34,073 nucleotides of DNA from a virus, in the IMG/VR virus record IMGVR_UViG_3300011013_000047, positions 1 to 34,073 of that record. One strand, written 5' to 3'. Shown here piece after piece: positions 13,916-19,207 of the stretch. The position numbers and the translations under genes were made by a program. The notes beneath the pieces were generated by a model, which was given only the letters and a program-made list of their open reading frames with translations, made no database searches and had not been told where the DNA came from. The first letter of the stretch is position 1. Each line of letters begins with the position of its first letter.

Positions 13916-14425
13916 TTAATATATTTCAAAACCTCCTGATGATTTTATAAATGTAATAAATTCTTCTACATTTTGTTCACTAAATGGATATTTAGGTTCA
14001 TCAAATTCTAAATCAAACATTAATGTACTCCATATTTTATAAGCTTTAGGATTTAATTTTTCTAAATCTCCTGGGCAAGTAATTTTACCATTTTGTTTAT
14101 CAACTATTTTATCATAATATAATTGAGCAGCTTCATTAATAAGACTGTTAAATTTAATTTTTGGTTTTGTCTCTGTTTTAAATTGTTTTGCGTATTGTTT
14201 AGTAATACTTCTTATAGCAATTAATTTATTAGCTATTTTTTCAGCTTTTTTATCTGAAATAAATTGTCCGTCATTATAATGACCACCATTAAATTCTTTT
14301 TCGGTAATTATTTTACCACAATGTAAATATACATAGTTCCATAATGGTCTCCACCACCAAACATTATTTCTAAAATATTCTCCATTTGTATTTTTTGGAT
14401 TTATTCCACTTATATCCATTCCCAT
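13916..14425 (-). CDS. Conserved phage hypothetical protein (MGMD...EYFRNNVWWWRPLW type)
   Basis: 169 residues. The N-terminus MGMDISGINPKNTNGEYFRN followed by NVWWWRPLWNYVYLHC is a conserved pattern in many phage and some bacterial proteins, in which Trp-rich helices and a Cys form a compact core. The C-terminal half is helical (IKFNSLINEAAQLYYDKI). The biochemical function of the family is unknown to me. An ATG two codons further in is also possible. AAAGG precedes the start. Confidence 0.65.
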   Translation of the reverse strand: MGMDISGINPKNTNGEYFRNNVWWWRPLWNYVYLHCGKIITEKEFNGGHYNDGQFISDKKAEKIANKLIAIRSITKQYAKQFKTETKPKIKFNSLINEAAQLYYDKIVDKQNGKITCPGDLEKLNPKAYKIWSTLMFDLEFDEPKYPFSEQNVEEFITFIKSSGGFEIY

Positions 14426-14426
14426 T

Positions 14427-14603
14427 TTATTTACCTTTCTTTGTTATTTGTTCATTGATTATATCTAATCCTTTACCTATAAAATGTAATCCCCAACTTA
14501 ATAGTGATAAAAAGCCTATAAAACCTAGCTTAATTATCCATATAGATTTTGTGAGTATTATTTTGCTATTTTTTATGTTAACGGATTTTAAAACATCTTT
14601 CAT
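14427..14603 (-). CDS. 58-residue membrane protein
   Basis: ATG at 14603-14601, TAA at 14429-14427, ending just before the next gene's ATG at 14425. The product MKDVLKSVNIKNSKIILTKS leads to one membrane segment (IWIIKLGFIGFLSLLSWGL) and a basic tail (NEQITKKGK). It is an early, single-span inner-membrane peptide of unknown role. The precise junction with the next gene supports it. Confidence 0.55.
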   Translation of the reverse strand: MKDVLKSVNIKNSKIILTKSIWIIKLGFIGFLSLLSWGLHFIGKGLDIINEQITKKGK

Positions 14604-14621
14604 TTTAACTTTCTTATTGTT

Positions 14622-14656
14622 CAGTAGCCCCTTTCCTTTCGAGGGGCTGCTGTTTT
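14622..14656 (+). terminator. Hairpin with U4, plus-strand reading
   Basis: Bases 14622-14631 (CAGTAGCCCC) pair with 14643-14652 (GGGGCTGCTG) in a 10-bp stem with one G-U pair, 11-nt loop, then TTTT at 14653-14656. The G-U is valid only on the plus strand; on the minus strand it becomes a C-A mismatch and no U-run follows. All genes here are on the minus strand, so this may stop antisense transcription entering the early operon, or act as a processing hairpin between the genes at 14669 and 14603. Confidence 0.45.
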
Positions 14657-14668
14657 ATGCGGTAGCAT

Positions 14669-15250
14669 TTATTTATTTTCTATTTGTAACATTTCAGTTG
14701 GTATTAAAGCATCTATTTTACAACCTTTGTAAATTTTACCAAGATTCATCCATACATTTTGAATAGATTGACCTGAATGCAATATATGTTTAGCTCTTTT
14801 TTCTTGTATTTCTAAAAGTTTAAGCGCTTTTCCTTTCGGACTTGCATAATATGCTCTTTCAGTTTCTTGTCTGCATAATTTATTAAAAAATGTTTGATGA
14901 TGATTTGGATTTTTTAACTCATTAGTATCATAATCTGACCATTTTCTAACTTTATTCCATTGTGAAAACTGAACTTTTAAATCTTGAACTGCTTTATCAA
15001 GTTTATCTTTAAGCCTATGTTCTGTTATTTCTTTATCATTAACAAATTTATGATAAATTTCATAAGCTTCTTTAACAGCTTTCATCTTTTTTTTTGCGTT
15101 TAATTTATTGATAAATTTTTCTTGATTTTTTTCAGAAATTTCATCAATTTCATTAACCATATTTGATTTGACAATATCTTTTTGATCACCAAAATTACTA
15201 TTGATGTCGTTTTTAAGATATTCCATTTCTTCTTTACGTATTGGTCTCAT
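14669..15250 (-). CDS. Charged helical early protein
   Basis: 193 residues from ATG at 15250 (MRPIRKEEMEYLKND), which has AAAGGA upstream; the open frame extends 24 codons further but would overlap the 57-residue ORF more deeply. The middle is long charged helices (KMKAVKEAYEIYHKFVNDKE) followed by KALKLLEIQEKRAKHILHSG. No catalytic motif seen; a DNA-binding or structural role cannot be told apart. Confidence 0.6.
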   Translation of the reverse strand: MRPIRKEEMEYLKNDINSNFGDQKDIVKSNMVNEIDEISEKNQEKFINKLNAKKKMKAVKEAYEIYHKFVNDKEITEHRLKDKLDKAVQDLKVQFSQWNKVRKWSDYDTNELKNPNHHQTFFNKLCRQETERAYYASPKGKALKLLEIQEKRAKHILHSGQSIQNVWMNLGKIYKGCKIDALIPTEMLQIENK

Positions 15251-15407
15251 CGTTTTTCCTTTCTTTTTTGTATTCTTTCTTATTGTTTGCCTTACTATGT
15301 AGAATATGACAATATTCATCAAAGTAAGGATTGTTATCGCTACAAGGTATTCGTCTTTTATTACTCCAACGAGTTATTGCTGCAATTCTTTTATCTTTCC
15401 AAGTCAT
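15234..15407 (-). CDS. 57-residue basic protein
   Basis: ATG at 15407-15405, TAA at 15236-15234. The start overlaps the previous stop by ATGA and the end overlaps the next gene by 17 bases. The product MTWKDKRIAAITRWSNKRRI has a C...C-H...H spacing (PCSDNNPYFDEYCHILHSK) that could hold a metal, then a Lys/Glu-rich tail. Function unknown. Confidence 0.5.
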   Translation of the reverse strand: MTWKDKRIAAITRWSNKRRIPCSDNNPYFDEYCHILHSKANNKKEYKKERKNDETNT

Positions 15408-15532
15408 TTCTTTTTTTTCCTTCCCATATAATGGTCTCCAGGTTCATAATCCCATCTATGTCCTGGATGTCCTCTTAATTTAGCATACCACATACGTAAT
15501 CTGACTATAAATTTTCTTATTCTTAATGTCAT
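15404..15532 (-). CDS. 42-residue basic protein
   Basis: ATG at 15532 inside the stop of the upstream gene (ATGA) and TGA at 15406-15404 overlapping the next ATG. The product begins MTLRIRKFIVRLRMWYAKLR and ends GDHYMGRKKKK, with about one third Arg/Lys, so it is probably nucleic-acid or membrane binding. The two ATGA junctions are the main evidence. Confidence 0.5.
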   Translation of the reverse strand: MTLRIRKFIVRLRMWYAKLRGHPGHRWDYEPGDHYMGRKKKK

Positions 15533-15687
15533 TTTTTATCCTTATCAAACAATACAATATTTTCTGTAGTATTTGATTCTGTTAATACTGGTTTAACTTT
15601 AGTTTCTTTATTTAAAAATTTATCAAATTTATTTTTTTGATGAACTAAATAACCTAGTATTATACAAAATAATATTAACCAAAACAT
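15529..15687 (-). CDS. 52-residue membrane-anchored protein
   Basis: ATG at 15687 with AAAGGA seven bases before; TGA overlaps the next ATG. One N-terminal membrane helix (MFWLILFCIILGYLVHQ) is followed by a hydrophilic tail ending NIVLFDKDKK. It is part of the early membrane microprotein cluster. Function unknown. Confidence 0.55.
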   Translation of the reverse strand: MFWLILFCIILGYLVHQKNKFDKFLNKETKVKPVLTESNTTENIVLFDKDKK

Positions 15688-15697
15688 ACTATCCTTT

Positions 15698-15862
15698 CTA
15701 GTTAGCTTTTTTAACTACTTTATATGGTACTTCAACTTTTTCAGGCATATGTTTAGCTGTTGCAAAACACAAACCTAATATCACTCTTATTGGAAACATT
15801 ATTGCTTTCCATATAAATACGGCAGCAACATTCATCATCCAATTCTGTAATGTTTTAAGCAT
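15698..15862 (-). CDS. 54-residue membrane-associated protein
   Basis: ATG at 15862 shares one base with the upstream TAA (TAATG). The product MLKTLQNWMMNVAAVFIWKA continues as a hydrophobic segment (IMFPIRVILGLCFATA) and ends with a basic tail (PYKVVKKAN). It probably inserts in the inner membrane. No family recognised. Confidence 0.5.
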   Translation of the reverse strand: MLKTLQNWMMNVAAVFIWKAIMFPIRVILGLCFATAKHMPEKVEVPYKVVKKAN

Positions 15863-16080
15863 TATTTCTCCTTTCTTATTTGTTCTCTTATTTGTTCATT
15901 CATATGCTCTTGAAATTCTTCTAATCCACGAGCTAACCATATTCCTATACATATAATCATTGCTCCAGCTGTATAGAACATAGATCTTGTATGATCTCCA
16001 TCTACTATTGCTATAAATATTATCATTAATAATATAAACAATAATAAACAAAATTGTATTATTCTTCCTAATCCTAACAT
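15862..16080 (-). CDS. Two-span membrane protein
   Basis: 72 residues with two membrane helices (IIQFCLLLFILLMIIFIAIV and MFYTAGAMIICIGIWLA) joined by a short DGDHTRS loop, then an amphipathic charged tail (EFQEHMNEQIREQIRKEK). AAGGA precedes the ATG. An overlapping frame (15896-16117) lacks this pattern and is taken as a shadow. Early expression suggests host-membrane modification rather than lysis. Confidence 0.6.
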   Translation of the reverse strand: MLGLGRIIQFCLLLFILLMIIFIAIVDGDHTRSMFYTAGAMIICIGIWLARGLEEFQEHMNEQIREQIRKEK

Positions 16081-16235
16081 ATTTTTTCCTTTTTTTTAGT
16101 GTTACTTTCAACGTCATATTTTTGTAGATTATTTAACCATACATCTAATATACATTTTTCTAATTGTAATATTTCATCATTATCCATAGTTTTTACTATT
16201 TTTAATATGTCATTCATTTTATCATTTAGATTCAT
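16074..16235 (-). CDS. 53-residue helical protein
   Basis: ATG at 16235 directly follows the upstream TAA; TAG at 16076-16074 overlaps the next start by 7 bases. The product MNLNDKMNDILKIVKTMDND, EILQLEKCILDVWLNNL is an amphipathic acidic helix pair followed by a Lys-rich tail. Unknown function. Confidence 0.5.
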   Translation of the reverse strand: MNLNDKMNDILKIVKTMDNDEILQLEKCILDVWLNNLQKYDVESNTKKKEKIC

Positions 16236-16421
16236 TTATTCATCCTTATTCATCCATTCATCCATTCTATGAGCAACATCATCAAAGTTATCTAGCTGTG
16301 CATCTGCCCACGCCTTAAACTCTTTTTTGTTTGCTCTTATTTCTTTTAGCTTTTCTTTTTTAGGTTTATATTCATAGCTACATATATCCATTTTTAATTC
16401 TATATCGTAATTATTACTCAT
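16236..16421 (-). CDS. 61-residue hypothetical protein heading the microprotein run
   Basis: MSNNYDIELKMDICSYEYKP then charged helices (KEFKAWADAQLDNFDDVAHR). AAAGGATGG lies before the ATG. It is the first gene after the terminator at 16551-16588, so the run 16421 down to 13916 probably has its own promoter in the 130-base gap upstream. No family recognised. Confidence 0.55.
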   Translation of the reverse strand: MSNNYDIELKMDICSYEYKPKKEKLKEIRANKKEFKAWADAQLDNFDDVAHRMDEWMNKDE

Positions 16422-16493
16422 TTATCCATCCTTTATTGTTTTACCTTTTCTATACTCATTCGGTATCATCATACTATCGCAGGGGAGAGAGTC

Positions 16494-16536
16494 CGAGAGA
16501 ACACTCGTTCTTTCGCAGTTTAGAAACATTCTAAAC
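16494..16536 (+). other. Two adjacent hairpins in a 174-base non-coding gap
   Basis: The gap 16422-16595 has no ORF. Besides the terminator it holds 16494-16502/16507-16515 (CGAGAGAAC/GTTCTTTCG), a 9-bp stem closed by loop ACTC, and 16518-16524/16530-16536 (GTTTAGA/TCTAAAC). The first contains a G-U pair only on the plus strand. A second CTAAAC downstream could replace the second partner, giving an alternative fold. Genes on both sides are minus strand, so a plus-strand small RNA or a minus-strand 5' leader are both possible. Confidence 0.35.
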
Positions 16537-16550
16537 TTCCTACTAAACAG

Positions 16551-16588
16551 AAAAAAAGCCCCATTCTCACTAATAGAGAACAGGGCTT
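16551..16588 (-). terminator. Intrinsic terminator
   Basis: Read on the minus strand: AAGCCC, a short internal loop, TTCTC, loop TATTAGT, GAGAA, internal loop, GGGCTT, then a run of seven T in all. It lies 8 bases after the stop of the 166-residue gene, ending the first minus-strand transcript (genes at 17260 and 17096) and separating it from the microprotein cluster. Confidence 0.8.
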
Positions 16589-16595
16589 AATTTTA

Positions 16596-17096
16596 TTATA
16601 AAGCTAATCTGATTTGCTCTTTAGCCCACTTTTGGCTTTTCGCATCAGTTTCAACTTTTGCTAATTTGCCTTTGGCACTTGGTGTATAGTTTTTACCAAA
16701 CACTTTAGGATAATGCTCTACTAATGTATCATAAGCAAATTTTGCTCTTTCTACATTTAATACTTGGGCATTTTTAGCAAATATTATCTTATCCATATTA
16801 TTGATAGATATTTCAGTACCATTATCTTCTCTAGACAAATCTTTCATTTTATCAATGGTCTTGTCTAGTGTTTGCTGACATCTATCTAAATGGAACTTCC
16901 AAGATTGGATTATTGTACTCATATTAGCACTAGCGATCCAAGACCAATTCTTATCGTCTGCATCAGGTGCTATTACAGTATTTACATAATTTACTAACCC
17001 ATCCTTGATTTCCTCTTTTCTAGACTCATAATATGATCTCATATCATCTAGTCTATCATTAGAGTAATCTACAACTACGTCTGAACTCATAGTCAT
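16596..17096 (-). CDS. Early hypothetical protein, 166 residues
   Basis: Start MTMSSDVVVDYSNDRLDDMR with GGAGG four bases before the ATG and an ATGA overlap with the upstream gene. The sequence is helical and rich in Trp and charged residues (NWSWIASANMSTIIQSWKFH, KFAYDTLVEHYPKVFGKNY). No domain recognised. It and the 55-residue gene upstream form a two-gene unit next to the central promoter region, closed by a strong terminator, the usual place for first-expressed host-takeover genes. That role is inferred from position. Confidence 0.6.
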   Translation of the reverse strand: MTMSSDVVVDYSNDRLDDMRSYYESRKEEIKDGLVNYVNTVIAPDADDKNWSWIASANMSTIIQSWKFHLDRCQQTLDKTIDKMKDLSREDNGTEISINNMDKIIFAKNAQVLNVERAKFAYDTLVEHYPKVFGKNYTPSAKGKLAKVETDAKSQKWAKEQIRLAL

Positions 17097-17260
17097 ATAA
17101 CCTCCTTTGTTGTTAGTGTTGAGTTATAGATACCGAACAATTCAGCATCTACTTCAACTTTATTATCTTCATTACGAACTTCATATAGCTCTAATACCCT
17201 AGCCATATCTTTCGCATCCAAGATCAACTCATACCACTTTAACATATCATTAACATTCAT
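17093..17260 (-). CDS. 55-residue first early protein
   Basis: ATG at 17260-17258 with AAAGG eight bases upstream; TGA at 17095-17093 overlaps the next ATG. The product MNVNDMLKWYELILDAKDMA, RVLELYEVRNEDNKVEV is acidic and helical. It is the most promoter-proximal minus-strand gene. No family recognised; small acidic first-expressed phage proteins often bind host enzymes, which here is only a possibility. Confidence 0.6.
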   Translation of the reverse strand: MNVNDMLKWYELILDAKDMARVLELYEVRNEDNKVEVDAELFGIYNSTLTTKEVI

Positions 17261-17262
17261 AA

Positions 17263-17290
17263 TTTACCTTTCAGTTATAGTTAATAATCG
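17263..17290. promoter_or_regulatory. Possible divergent promoter hub
   Basis: Between the first early gene and the structured RNA is an AT-rich block (TTATAGTTAATAAT, 17274-17287) that gives -10-like hexamers on both strands: TATAGT or TAATAAT on the plus strand, TATTAA or TATAAC on the minus strand. Neither direction has a good -35 box. The position, just before the first stem of the RNA and just before the early ATG, is the main support. Confidence 0.35.
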
Positions 17291-17295
17291 TGCTA

Positions 17296-17739
17296 CCGCA
17301 CGGATACGTACAGAAAACAAGGAGGTATCCCAACGTCAAATACTTGGCAGCTTCAGCTGCGATCCAATCGCCTAATCTTTCATTAAAGAGGCGATTTGTC
17401 TATTTGACGTTTAGGATGGATACCTTGTTATTCTACGTACTTCCGTGTGTGTAGGAGGCTCCATAGGATAACGCAGCAATCTACATCCATTTATGTGATT
17501 GCAAGTGTTTTGTTCCGCTTAATATTTAAGAGGACAAAATCCGTATGGAGAAATCCCCACAGCGAAATGCCTTTAGCATTTTGCGAGGAGATACTATTGC
17601 AAGGAGGGTTTGGGAACTATTTGCAGTTCCCACCACTACCAATGGTAGTGTGAGTAGCTTAAACCACTAAAGTATCATAATAATGCTTGACAAGGACATT
17701 TAGAAAGTCCACAAACGGAAAGAAGCAGAATCATTATAA
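17296..17739 (+). ncRNA. Large structured RNA upstream of the small terminase gene
   Basis: No convincing ORF, visibly higher G+C than the genes around it, and about 12 helices drawn by eye. Module 1: 17297-17310/17434-17449, then 17316-17330/17418-17429, then an 11-bp perfect stem 17332-17342/17401-17411 enclosing hairpins 17347-17360 (GCAGC-TTCA-GCTGC) and 17366-17396 (AATCGCC/GGCGATT with inner TCTTT/AAAGA). Module 2: 17459-17465/17544-17550 enclosing 17476-17502 and 17508-17539. Then hairpin 17562-17584. Module 3: 17590-17595/17671-17676 (GATACT/AGTATC) enclosing 17611-17632 and 17634-17650. A last hairpin at 17694-17710 lies inside 17680-17685/17732-17737. G-U pairs (17298/17448, 17564/17582) fit only the plus strand. 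It may be a free RNA or the leader of the terminase mRNA. Confidence 0.7.
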
Positions 17740-18111
17740 ATGGACGACTTAACAGACAAGCAAAAGGCATTAGTTGATACTATCGTAGCAACAGGATGCT
17801 CTATTAAAGATGCTTCAATAAAGGCTGGTTATTCTACAAAAGGATCATCTGAAGCAGGGAGAGTAAGTGCTTCTCGCACACTACGTTTACCAAAGGTACA
17901 GAGTTATATGAGCAAATGTATTGCTAATACTCTAGGACTTGGTGCAGTAAGTGCGAGTAGGAAGATGATCGAGCTATCAAGTGGAGCTAGAAGTGAATAT
18001 GTTCAACTTGAAGCGAGTAGAGATATACTCGATCGAGTGGGAATGAGAGTACCAGACAAGGTATCTCATAATATACAAGGCGATATAAAGATTAACATCG
18101 ACCTGAGTTAG
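17740..18111 (+). CDS. Terminase small subunit
   Basis: 123 residues: MDDLTDKQKALVDTIVATGC then SIKDASIKAGYSTKGSSEAG, a helix-turn-helix of the type found in phage small terminases. SASRTLRLPKVQSYMSK and the C-terminal LEASRDILDRVGMRVPDKVS also match that family. It should recognise the packaging site on phage DNA and recruit the large subunit encoded about 1.1 kb downstream. Upstream is the large folded RNA, and an intrinsic terminator follows 4 bases after its stop, so RNA and gene appear to form their own transcription unit. No clear Shine-Dalgarno site. Confidence 0.8.
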   Translation: MDDLTDKQKALVDTIVATGCSIKDASIKAGYSTKGSSEAGRVSASRTLRLPKVQSYMSKCIANTLGLGAVSASRKMIELSSGARSEYVQLEASRDILDRVGMRVPDKVSHNIQGDIKINIDLS

Positions 18112-18115
18112 TTTC

Positions 18116-18142
18116 GTCTGTCGGTACACCAGACAGACTTTT
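18116..18142 (+). terminator. Intrinsic terminator after the small terminase
   Basis: GTCTGTC (18116-18122) and GACAGAC (18132-18138) form a perfect 7-bp stem with a 9-nt loop (GGTACACCA), followed by TTTT. It begins 4 bases after the small terminase stop. Confidence 0.75.
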
Positions 18143-18145
18143 GAC

Positions 18146-18300
18146 ACCGCCCCAGTTCGAGGGGTGGGGGCAAAATCACCCATCGATAGATGACTAGTGG
18201 AGTCAAACACACAACAAGGTTCATTTTAAGTTCGTTATCACCTTGTATAAATATTCTTTTAATTAAATAGTACGTTGCTTTGCCCATAGGTGTGTTTAAT
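18146..18300 (+). other. Structured leader between terminator and next gene
   Basis: This non-coding gap (18143-18308) holds CCGCCCC/GGGGTGG (18147-18153/18161-18167, one G-U). It competes with GGGTG/CACCC (18162-18166/18177-18181), so the two cannot form together. Further on, an 8-bp perfect stem AAACACAC (18205-18212)/GTGTGTTT (18290-18297) encloses ACAAGGT/ACCTTGT (18214-18220/18240-18246). The minus-strand frames here are not gene-like. It could be the 5' leader controlling the late operon or another small RNA. Confidence 0.4.
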
Positions 18301-18308
18301 ATTTGGCA

Positions 18309-18437
18309 ATGGCAAAAGCAAAGTGGGGAGTTAATACATACGTCAAAAGAACAAAGCCTAAAATAGGTCGGCATAAAAAACGTATGAATAAGTCTGAGAA
18401 GTTAAGCTACAAACCTTATCGTCAACAAGGACATTAG
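18309..18437 (+). CDS. 42-residue conserved-type basic phage protein
   Basis: MAKAKWGVNTYVKRTKPKIG then RHKKRMNKSEKLSYKPYRQQ. This Lys/Arg-rich pattern (KWG..T..KRTK...GRHKK..NK.EK) is a small protein seen beside terminase genes in many marine phages. It has a nucleic-acid-binding composition, and its role is unknown to me. It is too short for usual ORF cut-offs. There is no strong ribosome site, and the start lies in a folded leader. Confidence 0.65.
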   Translation: MAKAKWGVNTYVKRTKPKIGRHKKRMNKSEKLSYKPYRQQGH

Positions 18438-18501
18438 GTTGTGTGCGTTTAAATATTTTTCGGTATCTATAGACTCATTTATTCAACAATAAGGAATTAA
18501 A

Positions 18502-18732
18502 ATGGATTATGTAGTTAAAATATGGGATCTTTCTGCTGGAAATTTAAGAAAAGAAATAATATATTCCTCACAAGACGAAATAAAAGCAATGCAACAAGCT
18601 AGTGCAGCAACACCTGATGGGTGTCGTTCTACTTACGAAGTCATTAACAAGGAACATTATGAAAAAGAAAAAACCGAAACCAAGGAAAAATCAAAAGATC
18701 AAAACCAAGACTTCTGGGAAGAAAAAAAATAA
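18502..18732 (+). CDS. Small acidic protein
   Basis: 76 residues with AAGGA before the ATG. The N-terminal MDYVVKIWDLSAGNLRKEII forms beta strands; the tail is a Lys/Glu-rich disordered stretch (KEKTETKEKSKDQNQDFWEE). No family recognised. It lies between the 42-residue basic protein and the HNH nuclease gene, in the packaging region. Confidence 0.55.
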   Translation: MDYVVKIWDLSAGNLRKEIIYSSQDEIKAMQQASAATPDGCRSTYEVINKEHYEKEKTETKEKSKDQNQDFWEEKK

Positions 18733-18741
18733 AGGGTACTA

Positions 18742-19035
18742 ATGCCCACAAAAAAAGAACGTGAGCATATGGATCTAGTGGCACAGCTAGGATGCTTTAT
18801 TTGTAGATCTCCTGCTAGTCTGCATCACATTAGACCCAAAGGTACGGGTATAGGTAGAAGAAGTTCTCATATGGAAGTTATTCCTTTATGCTATGAACAT
18901 CATCAAGGACAATTTTCTGTTCACGGATCTCCCAAAAAATTTAAAGCAGAATATGGCACAGAAAAAGAAATGCTAGAACAAGTGCTAGAACAAGTTAAAC
19001 TATTAAGAAAACAACAAGATGTCTTTTCTAAATAG
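18742..19035 (+). CDS. HNH-type nuclease, Ref-like
   Basis: 97 residues with the pattern of the RecA-dependent nuclease Ref / HNH group: HMDLVAQLGCFICRSPASLH, HIRPKGTGIGRRSSH, EVIPLCYEHHQGQFSVHGSP and KFKAEYGTEKEMLEQV. Metal and catalytic candidates are C18, C21, H28/H29, H43, C50, H53/H54 and H61. It sits between the two terminase genes; in several phages an HNH protein next to the terminase is needed for genome cutting during packaging. Either packaging or recombination is possible. It overlaps the next gene by 17 bases. Confidence 0.75.
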   Translation: MPTKKEREHMDLVAQLGCFICRSPASLHHIRPKGTGIGRRSSHMEVIPLCYEHHQGQFSVHGSPKKFKAEYGTEKEMLEQVLEQVKLLRKQQDVFSK

Positions 19036-19207
19036 CTTATCTTTAAAAGACCGAACAAGACTAAGAACTATCGTTAAGAAAATCCATCTTAAAAATTATC
19101 CTACACATATGATTACTAATTATGAAGCTGATAAATTGGTAGAAGCTTTTGGTGAAGAAACTATATATAATATGTTAAAAGCCAATGTAGGAACAAATGT
19201 CGATTAA
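19019..19207 (+). CDS. Conserved-looking small protein before large terminase
   Basis: 62 residues, MSFLNSLSLKDRTRLRTIVK, KIHLKNYPTHMITNYEADKL, VEAFGEETIYNMLKANVG. All-alpha and basic; the block LRxIVKKIHLKxYPTHMITxxEADKxxEA is a recurring marine podovirus pattern beside terminase genes. The stop overlaps the large terminase start by 11 bases, so the two are translationally coupled. Function unknown; a packaging accessory is plausible. Confidence 0.6.
   Translation: MSFLNSLSLKDRTRLRTIVKKIHLKNYPTHMITNYEADKLVEAFGEETIYNMLKANVGTNVD

Noticed and set aside
15896-16117. Minus-strand ORF overlapping the two-span membrane protein
   Set aside because: It is the shadow of the 72-residue gene; its product lacks coherent membrane helices and a ribosome site.
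17447-17653. Plus-strand ORF of 68 codons in the structured RNA region
   Set aside because: It has no ribosome site, overlaps at least six good stems, and its composition (MCRRLHRITQQSTSI...) is unlike the Lys/Asn/Ile-rich proteins of this genome. It is better explained as a chance opening in structured RNA.
18147-18167. T-arm-like sequence CCCCAGTTCGAGGGG suggesting a tRNA
   Set aside because: The TTCGA does not start a 7-nt T-loop in register with a 5-bp stem, and no acceptor, D or anticodon arms fit around it. No tRNA was found anywhere in the window.
18108-18374. Minus-strand ORFs over the small terminase end and leader
   Set aside because: Antisense to a well-supported gene, a terminator and the conserved-type 42-residue ORF; residues do not resemble a protein family.
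18468-18484. CGGTATCTATA motif also seen on the minus strand near 17155
   Set aside because: A possible phage promoter motif, but the second copy lies inside the 55-residue gene and other partial copies (CGGTATC) are scattered without consistent placement.
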